Part shown: in pieces, positions 55,588-64,000 of the stretch
How the letters are laid out: each line of letters begins with the position of its first letter
How positions within the stretch are numbered: position 1 is the first letter of the stretch
Assembly (NCBI GenBank): GCA_033032175.1
Contig: CM065309.1
Coordinates: 13,826,001-13,890,000, forward strand
Origin: Saturnia japonica
Taxonomy: Eukaryota > Arthropoda > Insecta > Lepidoptera > Saturniidae
DNA length: 64,000 nt
Direction: 5' to 3'
Translations under genes and position numbers: made by a program
The notes under the pieces: generated by a model
What the model was told of the DNA's origin: nothing
Databases searched by the model: none
Seen by the model: only the letters and a program-made list of their open reading frames with translations

Positions 55588-57182
55588 TTAACTTATTAGT
55601 CTAGGTCGAGAGTTTTATTTGGTTTATTTTTATTTAGTTTTATTGGGTTTTATTTGGTTTTATTTGGTGATCCTTTATTTTTACGTTGAGATGTCAGTCA
55701 GTTATCCTTTTACATTCATAGAGTTTACATGGGTACAATAAATAATAAAACAAATGAAAACTTAAGTCCACAACTGTGTTTTAACTAACTATGTATCTAC
55801 ATTTGACAGTTGGATGTACGTAACTATACTATGAATCTATACCACATGCTATAAAACTCAAGAAATTTTTTGTAATTTTGTTTGTTTGAATGTACTAATC
55901 CTTGAAATTACTAATCATATTTGGGCTGCGGCGCGGTGGAGGACTTTGTAAAAATTTAACACGGGTGAAACCGTGGGGCACATCTAGTGACATTATAACC
56001 ATGGTCATTGACTACTACTAACTACATAGGTAAATAAGGAAAGATAACATCGAAATTCTGAAGGTCAAGAAACAGCGAAGTGCTAATATAACGCTGCGAA
56101 TCAAACCTGATTAAACTTTTTCATTGACGTCATTCATACACAACTTAACGAGTTAAGTTTCTTTTATAATCAAGTAAAAAAATTCCTTCTACATGCTTGA
56201 GTTATTGACGTCAATATAATGAGTGGTTCAAATGGTATTTGGAAAAATACTCAAGCAATTATGTTAATAACTAGTTTCTTGTTGGATGATCATACATATT
56301 ATTGTGCGATTAGGTACTGAATATTTAATAACTAGAAGAAATATTCACAGAAATTTGCTATTTCTTACATATTATGCAACAAAGAATACTCATAGATTTA
56401 AATAAACGCTTCTCGTTAAACTGAGTTGAAATCATATTTTTAATATCGCTTAAAGGTAATGAATAAATACCTAATTAAATAAGTTTAATAACTAAAAGAC
56501 GATATTCCTATATCATACAATATTATATATTAAGTCATTGCATAAAAGTTACGACTTTAATACCTATAATACTTAAATTTGAGAATTAAAAGAAAACAAA
56601 TACCTATAAAACTTTGGCTAAGAAGCAATACCAGCGGTGTTTATAAACGTATTCCTATGTTTTATACTGGAGCCTCTCTGGTTGCTCTAGAGCATATATC
56701 TTTATGTTCGTTTGTAATGTTAGTAAGTATTCAATCTATGTCTACCACTCTCATATTCCAATGTCTTGATTTTTTCCATAAATTATTTGTTATGAGAACT
56801 AGAAGCCCTATAAAATTATCCAGTTTCCAGCTATATTGCTATTATCACACATCTAACAATCAAGAATGACATATAATATCTTCATATTATGGAGGGTAAA
56901 GACCGGGAGTACCATCTGGAAAAGTGTCCGTCGAAAATCGACAAATTAGAGTGGCCACAGGGCAGCTAAATTATAAAGTTAGCGCCAAAAGTTATTATAT
57001 TTCATTATCGCCCACTCACATAACTTTTCACTCCACAAACTTTTCTCATCATTGTTTTAAGTTAATCAGTTATTTTTTAAAGTTTTACAAAAGTAAAAAC
57101 TACAAAATGACGTAAAAGTATGATTCTCTCTTGACACGCTAGCGCCATCTTGGTGGGGTTTTTAATTATAATTTACTGCTTA
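55588..57182. other. Non-coding with simple repeats
   Basis: 55610-55690 is an imperfect 'GGTTTTATTT' tandem repeat. 55922-55989 ends 'GGGTGAAACCGTGGGGCACA' then 'TCTAGT', a reversed repeat start of the common lepidopteran type. The rest is AT-rich; frames at 56579 and 56924 have no domain. Confidence 0.4.
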
Positions 57183-57196
57183 TTGCTGGACCCTTT

Positions 57197-57745
57197 TTTT
57201 TTTTTTTTTTTTTTTTTTTGTAGAACTGACTACACTGTTAGCCTTAGGGGCCCTATCGTCAAACAGAGCCGCTGCGGCTTTTACAGCTTCACCGGACTTG
57301 GGGGCGAGCGCTTAGGGCACTCAGCCGCGAAAGTTTGTGACGACCCGCACGAGGGTGCCAGAGTGGCCGAACCTCGGCTCGGGCGGTCGTCGCGAATGCG
57401 AAAAAGTCGCGATCTAACTAATTCCCTAATCTTATGAGAATTCGAGCTAACTAATATATACTCATATGCACGTTCCCCTCCTCCTGGGAGGAAGGAGTGG
57501 ACCATGCGTATGTGTATTTAATAATCGGAATGGTTTTTCTACACTAACTAGCGCAATAGTCTAACTAGCGCAAAAAAAGAAAAAAAAAGGTCCCTTACAG
57601 AACCTATGTACCTGTGTGGTGTGCACGTGTGTGTGTTCATACGTGTGTAATGTTGTGTGTGGGTAACTAAGTGTTGCACGTATAGTGTCACTTTGTATCG
57701 CGCGGGCGGCTGCCTGACCCAAGGGCTTCACACCGAGGAACGGAC
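57197..57745 (-). other. Jockey 3'UTR and poly(A) tail
   Basis: A T-tract (57194-57219, of which three T belong to the duplication), then 'GTAGAACTGACTACACTGTT'. A conserved block to about 57535 is shared with 50172, 31971 and 20728. Further on comes a short 'CTAACTAGCGCAATAGT' duplication (57544-57572) and a TG-rich stretch. The conserved end is presumably what the RT recognises, by analogy with other LINEs. Confidence 0.82.
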
Positions 57746-60649
57746 CTAGGCTTGGGTTGCCGCTAGAGAGGGTGGACGTGACGGGTGTGCGGGAGCGAAG
57801 TTGACCGCCCGTCCTCTGCGGAGAGAACGGTGGTTACGCGGGCGTGGGCGGTGGCACGCTCTGTTTGGAGAGACGGTGTCGGCGTAGAACGCGTTAGCTT
57901 TTTCGGTTTGGTCGGGCGGGTCAGTGAATATATTACGCGGCCGGCGTTTTCTCCGGCAGGCGTTGGGGTCGGGAACATAAGAAGCTGCCGCTTTTATTAA
58001 GGGGTTCGCGTGGTTCGACGCGGTGTCGAAATACGAGCGAGAAAGGTGTTTGGCGTATGCATGTATCGAGGGAAGGTCCATATCTCTATGGAGATCCTCC
58101 ATACGAACAAACCAGGGGGCACCGGTAAGGCGGTGAAGAAACTTGTTCTGGATGGCTTGTAAGCGTTCCCAGTTATAACTTGGCATATGTGCGAACGCAA
58201 CGCAGCTATATGTCATGATCGGACGGATACACATCTTGTAGAGCGTAAGCTTGTGTCTCGTGGACATTTTGCTTGCAGCACATAACAGAGGATGTAGTCG
58301 GGCGAGGGTCCAGGAGGCCCTTTTCCTAACCAGATTGATGTGGCGTATAAAGGAGAGTCTACTGTCTAGGGTTACACCTAGATATTTGGTCGCCTTTTCC
58401 CAGGGGATCGGATTACCGAAGAGTTCAAGGGGATTGTCCTTGAGTTTTTGCGGTATCTTTGTGGCGGTTTGGTCGAAGAGCACCGCTGCGCTCTTCGTGG
58501 GGTTTATGGCTATTCGCCAGTCGTTAAACCACTTCCCGAGAGTGGTCACGGCTCTTTGGATCCTACATTTGAGGTTTCTCGTTTGCCTTTGAGAGGAGTA
58601 TATGACTGTATCGTCAGCGTATAGACCTACTTCAACTTTCTCTTGAAGTTTTGGTAGGTCACTGACGAACAGATTGAAGAGGCTAGGTGCCAGGATGGAA
58701 CCTTGGGGGACGCCTGAGCGTATGGGATGGGGTGTGGATAGTTCACCTTCCACTCTGTAGCGAAAGGTGCGGTCTTTGAGGTAATCGCGGATGATTTTAA
58801 CTAATCTATCGGGGACTTCGTGGGAGTACAGCTTATAGACTAATCCTTCGTGCCAGACCTTATCAAAGGCCTTGGCTACGTCGAAAAAGACTGCCAGCGT
58901 GCGACGGGGTTTGGATAACTCGGAAAAGTTAAACAGAATGTGCTCCGTGAGGCGGTGCACTTGATGAGTGCAAGAATGTCTAGCACGAAAACCGAATTGC
59001 TCAGGCGGGTAGAGGTTTTTCTCCTCTATTACGAATTTGAGACGGTTCAGGAGGATCCGCTCATAGATTTTACCTAGGGTATTGAGGAGACTGATAGGGC
59101 GGTAGCTGTCGGGAAGCGACGTGCTCTTGCCGGGCTTGTGAATACCTATGACAATGGCCGTTTTCCAGACGGCTGGAAAATGGCAGTTGGCTATGGCTAC
59201 ATTGAATATGCAGACCAATAGAGCTATGAGGTGATCGGGAAGAAGTTTGAGTACTTCGTTCCTGATACCGTCGGGACCTGGTGACTTTCTGAGCTTAAGG
59301 CTTTTGAGAATGGCAGAGATTTCCTCAGAAGTGACTGGGGACAGGGATTCTGATGCCGGGGGCTTATTCAGCTCCTCCACGCGGGCTTCGATGTCTCTGA
59401 CTCGGTCGGTGTTCTTGACGCTGTTCGGGGAGCACTGGCTCTCCAAACAAGCGGCAAGGCACTCCGCCTTGTCGATGGTATCGAAAGCGGGTGTAGTGCC
59501 GGGACCCCTTTCGAGGGGGGGCATGCGAGGTTGGGTGTCTATTTTAAGGGCGTGGGCTACTTTCCAATAAGTCAGATGTGACGGCCTTAGCCCTTCGACT
59601 AAAGTGTCCCATCTGTGACTTTTGAGCTCGGTTATACGGGCTTTAACCGCTCTCTGAAGTGCGCGTAATCGTGCGCGGTTTGCATCGGTCGGATAAGAGT
59701 CATGCGCACGAGTCGCAGCGTTCTTCTCCGTCAACAACGCTCGCACGTCGGCAGGGAGTACAAAGCGGCGATCGTTCGCCGCTTCGACCTCTCTCGAGGC
59801 CTCTCCGATGCCGACTTGGAGGTGGTCAACTAGGGAGTCGATTGCGAGATCTACGTGCGCAACTGACTCCAACACGTCCGGGACCCTAACGAGACTGGGC
59901 GAGGACTGCCTATCCGCGAGGTAGTGTTTTAATTTTGCATAGTCAACCATTGTGACTGTAGGAGGGCTGGAGTCATCTAGTTGTCCTAGCTGTAGGATGA
60001 CCGGGCGATGGTCGGAGTCGAGTTCGTGTACAACCCGAATGAGTCGTACCTGAAGCGCGATATTTTTCAGGAGGGCTATGTCAAGCACTGTCGGTGTACA
60101 GTGATCTTGAAAGTGGGTGGGAGTGGGAGGCGCTATGACGTCAAAGTTTAACTCGTCCGACAACCCTTCGAGAATAACCCCATTGCTGGTGTCTCTCCAA
60201 TTGTTGAAGGACGTGTGTCCACTGTTGAGGTCACCTGCGATAATGACCGATGTGCCGAGCGAGAGTAGCTTCTCTAGGTCAGACCTGAGAGGTACTTTCG
60301 TCGGTGAGAGGTACACAGATACGATCGTTATGGACGGATGATCGGTCATTCCTAGTCTACACACGGATACTTCCATATTGGTAAGTATCGGAGGATCTAT
60401 CGGCATGCAATACAACGAGCGCTTGTAGTAAATGAGAGTGCCGCCCCCTTGGCCGTCGCGGTCATTTCTAACGATGTTATAGTTTGCGATACTCGGATTG
60501 CGTTTACCACGCTTTAAGAGCGTTTCCTGTACTAAGAGAATGTCTATTTGGTGATCTTTAAGATAAGTCGCGACGAGATCACGCTGCGGATATAAGTTCC
60601 GCGCATTAAAGAAAGAGATGTTTAAACCTCTCGGCTTGAGTTTAGCCAT
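57746..60649 (-). CDS. Jockey ORF2: endonuclease/reverse transcriptase (967 aa)
   Basis: The N-terminal APE-type endonuclease (residues about 8-220) keeps its metal and catalytic residues: 'NARNL' (Asn15), 'LLVQETLL' (Glu42), 'GDLNSGH' (Asp140, Asn142), and 'LDSDHRPV' (Asp213, His214). A linker follows, then the RT (about 440-720) with 'LRKSPGPDGI', 'DSYRPISLLNTLGKIYERIL', 'VFFDVAKAFD' (Asp590), 'SGVPQGSILAPSLFNLF', 'GLYADDTVIY' (Asp679, Asp680) and 'KYLGVTLD'. The C-terminal 'RPIMTYSCVAFAH' and 'GAPWFVRMEDLHRDMDLP' blocks are as in Jockey. There is no RNase H. It would nick target DNA and reverse-transcribe the element RNA at the site. The start ATG overlaps the ORF1 stop. Intact at normal length. 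Confidence 0.95.
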   Translation of the reverse strand: MAKLKPRGLNISFFNARNLYPQRDLVATYLKDHQIDILLVQETLLKRGKRNPSIANYNIVRNDRDGQGGGTLIYYKRSLYCMPIDPPILTNMEVSVCRLGMTDHPSITIVSVYLSPTKVPLRSDLEKLLSLGTSVIIAGDLNSGHTSFNNWRDTSNGVILEGLSDELNFDVIAPPTPTHFQDHCTPTVLDIALLKNIALQVRLIRVVHELDSDHRPVILQLGQLDDSSPPTVTMVDYAKLKHYLADRQSSPSLVRVPDVLESVAHVDLAIDSLVDHLQVGIGEASREVEAANDRRFVLPADVRALLTEKNAATRAHDSYPTDANRARLRALQRAVKARITELKSHRWDTLVEGLRPSHLTYWKVAHALKIDTQPRMPPLERGPGTTPAFDTIDKAECLAACLESQCSPNSVKNTDRVRDIEARVEELNKPPASESLSPVTSEEISAILKSLKLRKSPGPDGIRNEVLKLLPDHLIALLVCIFNVAIANCHFPAVWKTAIVIGIHKPGKSTSLPDSYRPISLLNTLGKIYERILLNRLKFVIEEKNLYPPEQFGFRARHSCTHQVHRLTEHILFNFSELSKPRRTLAVFFDVAKAFDKVWHEGLVYKLYSHEVPDRLVKIIRDYLKDRTFRYRVEGELSTPHPIRSGVPQGSILAPSLFNLFVSDLPKLQEKVEVGLYADDTVIYSSQRQTRNLKCRIQRAVTTLGKWFNDWRIAINPTKSAAVLFDQTATKIPQKLKDNPLELFGNPIPWEKATKYLGVTLDSRLSFIRHINLVRKRASWTLARLHPLLCAASKMSTRHKLTLYKMCIRPIMTYSCVAFAHMPSYNWERLQAIQNKFLHRLTGAPWFVRMEDLHRDMDLPSIHAYAKHLSRSYFDTASNHANPLIKAAASYVPDPNACRRKRRPRNIFTDPPDQTEKANAFYADTVSPNRACHRPRPRNHRSLRRGRAVNFAPAHPSRPPSLAATQA

Positions 60650-62504
60650 TGAGAGGCCTGAGGTTGGCGGCTTCGCGATCGAGACGCTGTAACGTCTCTA
60701 CGAGCCGGGGAAAGGCAGCTATGGTTTCGACGAAACCGTACTGCTCCATATGAGCCTTGTATGCGAGGATTTCGCGTATCTCATGCTCACGAGTGAGCGA
60801 TAACATAAGGTCATCCATTGTGGTGGCGCGGGACGCTGGAGCGCGTGGTGCTGGGGCGCGGGGCGCTGGAGCGCGGGGCGCGGGGATGTCCATAGCCATA
60901 AGGGGCTGTGGTTTGGGGGCCCATGCGTTCTGAGTCGAACGCACGGGTTTGGGTTGCACCTGGGGTGCGGGGGGGCCTACGGTCGCCTGAGTGCGGCGGG
61001 GGGCAGGGAGGGACGGAAAGACCTCTGGATTGAGCAGAGGTTGCTGCGCCCGGGACCCTGAGGCGGGGGGTGCCCGCTGAGGGGCAGCCTGCCCAGGGCG
61101 GCGGGGGTGCATGGTGTGCGGGGCCTTGGGGCATCCGCGATAGTTCGCAGGATGTCCCTCCTCCCTGCATAGTACGCAGCTCGGGGGGGTGTTAGAGTCA
61201 CGCTGACGCGTGCACTCCCTGGTTGGGTGGTCTTCGAGGCACTTAACGCACCTCGGACGAAGGAAGCAGTTGCGGGCAGAGTGTCCGTACAACTGGCAGT
61301 TGTGGCATTGGGAGGGCTTCGAATTTTTGTATGGAGGCTCTACGGTTATTCCGGAGAGCTCGCATACAATTTCCAAATTGAATATTTTTTTGCCCTCAGG
61401 CGTTTTATCTAAAATTAACACGAGCATTGGAAGGGCTCGTTTCTCTTTATTGTACATCCGATGTACCTCTCGGATGGGGAATTTTTGGGCTTCTATGGAG
61501 GCAAAGACTTCCTCTGGTGATATCTCGACGGGGATACGCCGAAGCACAACCCGTAAGACACGCTCCTCTTCGAGGGCGTAAGTGTAGTAGGGAATGTTCC
61601 TACTACGGAGGAGGGTGGTCAATCTGCGATGGCAGTTTGACGTGCTCATCGTCAGGGAGATACCTGTCGCGGTATTACGGGCTTTGGTGTAGCCTATTTT
61701 TAGTGTTTTGAGCTCATTGGTGAGCTTTGTCCAGACAGTTTTGTCGTGGATAATTATCGGAGGGGGTTTTTGCTTTTTCCCGACGATCGGTTCGTCGGTA
61801 TTGGAGGAGGGTGCGGGGGCGGCGGAGCCGTTCGTCGTTTTGGTTGTTTTAGCCGCGTTTTCCTCAACGGGGCTATCACGGGGCGCGCGTTTGCGGGATT
61901 TGACGACCGTGAATTCGTCATTTTCCGCGGTAGGTTCGGTCGGGATTAGGACCGGTTCTTGGAAGTGGAGCGAGAGTTCCATTTCCGAGGAGGGGGTTGG
62001 ACTTAATGGGGCATCCATATCTGTTTCGGCTGGAAGGGCCGAAAAAGAGTTGGACACCGGTGTTGATTTTGTTGCCGCGGGGGCAACGGGTTTAGCGGGG
62101 CGGCCATAGGGACCGGGGGTAAAAGATCGCTGTTGCGATTTTGCTCGGGACTTAGGGGCGTGGCTCGCGCTTGCGAGGTTAGTGGGGTGGGGGTACTCGG
62201 TCGCAGGGACCGAGGCGGGTCGCGTGAAGCCGGGTGGCGCGGCGGCGGGTGAGATCGCGGCGGAGGTGGAGGGGATGGCGTGCGCGGTAACGGCGCTCTG
62301 GTTGGCTGACGGCGGACGTAGCGAGTCCGCCATCTGTGACCTACTTCTATACTCATTGCTGAGCTCGGGCATGTGGAGGGACATAAAATTAACTAGGCGC
62401 TGGTTTTCGGCTTCCAGCTGCCTAAAACGCGCTTCTAACTCGGCGTATTTTAATTCGGCCATCGCGGTGGCGGTTTGGAGGTCGGGGGAGTGAATTTTAT
62501 TCAC
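60642..62504 (-). CDS. Jockey ORF1: gag-like RNA-binding protein (620 aa)
   Basis: The N-terminal about 60 residues ('AELKYAELEARFRQLEAENQ') are a probable coiled coil. A long Pro/Ala/Ser-rich disordered region follows. Residues about 265-395 form the domain that usually precedes these zinc fingers ('YYTYALEEERVLRVVLRRIP'). Then come three zinc knuckles: C400-C413 (CX2CX4HX4C), C419-C431 (CX2CX3HX4C) and C443-C458 (CX2CX4HX6C). The tail carries a repeated 'APRAPAPRAPAPRAPASRA' run (60831-60888). The protein would coat element RNA and guide it to the nucleus. It ends 'RPLNG' with TAA 8 nt into ORF2. The first ATG (62504) is used here; a second in-frame ATG is 14 codons later. Confidence 0.92.
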   Translation of the reverse strand: MNKIHSPDLQTATAMAELKYAELEARFRQLEAENQRLVNFMSLHMPELSNEYRSRSQMADSLRPPSANQSAVTAHAIPSTSAAISPAAAPPGFTRPASVPATEYPHPTNLASASHAPKSRAKSQQRSFTPGPYGRPAKPVAPAATKSTPVSNSFSALPAETDMDAPLSPTPSSEMELSLHFQEPVLIPTEPTAENDEFTVVKSRKRAPRDSPVEENAAKTTKTTNGSAAPAPSSNTDEPIVGKKQKPPPIIIHDKTVWTKLTNELKTLKIGYTKARNTATGISLTMSTSNCHRRLTTLLRSRNIPYYTYALEEERVLRVVLRRIPVEISPEEVFASIEAQKFPIREVHRMYNKEKRALPMLVLILDKTPEGKKIFNLEIVCELSGITVEPPYKNSKPSQCHNCQLYGHSARNCFLRPRCVKCLEDHPTRECTRQRDSNTPPSCVLCREEGHPANYRGCPKAPHTMHPRRPGQAAPQRAPPASGSRAQQPLLNPEVFPSLPAPRRTQATVGPPAPQVQPKPVRSTQNAWAPKPQPLMAMDIPAPRAPAPRAPAPRAPASRATTMDDLMLSLTREHEIREILAYKAHMEQYGFVETIAAFPRLVETLQRLDREAANLRPLNG

Positions 62505-63262
62505 CTCCCTGCCTGGAGGGCAGGGGGGTACGCCGAATGAATTTAACGGGCTATCCGAGCCCGGAGCAATGAGACCTGTGTGTCACGGTGTAATGAAACA
62601 CAGGAAAGGACCTATCGTTTCCCTAGGGGAGTCCCTAGCAGTCTTGTGGCAGAGGACGCAGGCCGGTATATACCGTGGCTCCGCCCAAACAACCACAAGG
62701 ATGGATGGTAAGGATAGGAAGGGTTGGGTAGGAGACACCTGGGGCTTAACTATGCAAAAAGGCAAAGGCTAAGATTCCCAGGCCCGTCCGAGTTATCGTT
62801 TACCTCAGAAGGAAGTAACCGGAGAGCGCTCGGGTCACGCCCCGTTCGTCTTCGTTAGCACCGTTAGGTATCCGACGAACGACCACTAAACCGTGGATTT
62901 GCGTGTCTTTTGAAACAGGATTTCGCGCTGAAAAGCGCGTTTATTATCGTACTGAAAAGTACGGTCTTTTCGTGTGCACCGAAGTGCTACACGAAATGTG
63001 CGAGCGAGACGGCGCTATGCGCGCAACGAGTACCTAGATACTCGCTACACAACAATACACCGACCTCGCTATAAGACGCGGTATGAAAAGCTTAAAAAAC
63101 TAGCTTAGAACTGTGTACTCTGAACCGGCAGGCCTAGGACCGGGTCCGTGGATCAGGGTAAACAAGTTTGTACACTAGTTTAAGCAGAGCGCGAAATTCA
63201 GAGAGCGATCGAGAGCGCGAGCGGACACGTCCGTTCACGTCAGCGGTCGAAATCGGAATCCT
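62505..63262 (-). promoter_or_regulatory. Jockey 5'UTR / presumed internal promoter with hairpins
   Basis: GC-rich, no ORF. It holds three hairpins in a row: CGCGC-TGAAAA-GCGCG (62924-62939), CGTAC-TGAAAA-GTACG (62948-62963) and a longer TTCGTGTGCAC/GTGC.ACACGAA stem (62969-62995). Jockey-clade elements carry their RNA polymerase II promoter inside the 5' end; I infer the same here, but see no TATA box. Confidence 0.6.
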
Positions 63263-63276
63263 TTGCTGGACCCTTT

Positions 63277-64000
63277 ATCTACTTGTCCTTTATATAAGAT
63301 GGTTCTCCTTACCTCTGTACACTATACTTCATAGTTAAATAAAAGTTTTGTGAGCGTGTGTCAATGATCGAGAAACTTCTGATCGACTTGACGGATTGAG
63401 CTTAATTTCAAATAATATATTTGTTTTTTAAAGACGATAGTTCATTACTATGTTAGAATCCGACATGTGGCACTGCGTATCAACTATTAACTAACGGAAA
63501 AAACAGAACTACGTCTGCTGGCCCATGTAGTAAAAAATAAAAGAAAAAGATGTATTGATGTAATTTAAAACAGTTCAATTTTCGAGGAGGAAATTGGGGA
63601 ATACGAAATTATGATTTGCTGACCGCTTTTTCTCTTAAGACATAATTTGTAATTGTACTATTTACTCATACAATAGATACTGCGTACAATAGAAACTAAT
63701 AAAAAAAAGATAAAAAAAAGAAAAGAAAAAAAGTTAATAAAAAAAATTAACCTTGTAGATCAACGTTACCTTAACCCATTGTCTTTACAAAAATCCTTAA
63801 CAACGTGAAAGAATCTTTTAATTTCTTAAAATAGTTTTTGAAATTCGTCCATGTATCTCCAAGGTACCGGTTAACTAGTTTTTAATACAATTTTAAATAT
63901 CTGTGATTCATGGCTGATTAGATTTTGAATTTTAAATCACATGCTAATCGAATAACCGCATGGTAAAAACCCAATAAAGTCAAGTTATTTATTAATTATT
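63277..64000. other. Flanking AT-rich non-coding sequence
   Basis: It begins right after the right copy of the Jockey target duplication. 'TTACTATGTTAGAATCCGAC' is followed by an AAAGAAAAG-rich stretch at 63700-63735. No gene recognised. Confidence 0.4.

Larger units (their letters stand above)
57183..63276 (-). mobile_element. Full-length Jockey-clade non-LTR retrotransposon with target-site duplication
   Basis: Flanked by the 14-bp direct repeat 'TTGCTGGACCCTTT' (57183-57196 and 63263-63276), so the element is about 57197-63262 (6.07 kb). On the minus strand it has a 758-bp 5'UTR, ORF1 (gag), ORF2 (endonuclease plus RT) overlapping by 8 nt, a 526-bp 3'UTR and a poly(A) tail of at least 23. 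There is no sign of stop codons or shifts in either ORF. Base composition is much more GC-rich than the flanks. It is probably a recent insertion and possibly a source element. Confidence 0.93.

Noticed and set aside
57785..62493. Long open frames on the + strand opposite the Jockey ORFs (for example 58251-58592, 61708-62109)
   Set aside because: They are antisense shadows of the GC-rich ORF1 and ORF2. They carry no domain, while the minus-strand frames have complete motifs.

Overview
This window looks like eukaryotic, insect nuclear DNA, most probably from a moth or butterfly. It is AT-rich, its genes are split by GT-AG introns, and it is saturated with transposable elements of insect type. 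The Lepidoptera call is inference. It rests on dispersed repeats whose ends read like the common lepidopteran 'CTAGCTGTGCCCGCGGCTTC' start and 'ATCGGTCCAACCGTTTCGGA' tail types, on an RTE tail ending in an ATG microsatellite, and on the mix of Jockey, mariner and DD41D elements. No bacterial operons, CRISPR array, rRNA or free-standing tRNA gene was seen.

The only host gene I can support is the 3' half of a very-long-chain fatty acid elongase (ELOVL) on the + strand. It has three coding exons (4176-4312, 10147-10335, 10794-10925) and a long 3'UTR with two candidate poly(A) signals. The 5' exons, including the catalytic histidine box, were not found in the window. The 5.8-kb intron between the first two exons holds the most striking object here: a decayed Tc1-like transposon whose 3' end (C-terminal transposase codons plus a T-tract) is repeated 25 times head to tail with a strict 177-bp period (4495-8910).

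12.6-30 kb is a graveyard. It holds a GC-rich terminal-inverted-repeat element, two fold-back sequences, a hAT fragment, two non-LTR reverse-transcriptase fragments, a decayed DD41D transposon, the 5' end only of an R1-like retrotransposon, and a degenerate Tc1-like copy. At 30620-31922 there is an apparently intact DD41D (rosa-like) element with 32-bp TIRs, TA flanks and an unbroken 359-residue transposase.

32-57 kb contains more fragments: Jockey-like, DD34D mariner (three copies), RTE-like and CR1/L2-like, plus tRNA-derived SINEs. Several are nested inside one another. The right end (57197-63262, minus strand) is an essentially complete Jockey-clade retrotransposon with a 14-bp target-site duplication, intact ORF1 (gag, three zinc knuckles) and ORF2 (endonuclease plus reverse transcriptase). 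A 5'-truncated copy of the same family, almost identical and with its own 12-bp target-site duplication, lies at 50172-50507 in the opposite orientation. This indicates recent retrotransposition. All identities were judged by eye from the sequence; no database search was run.
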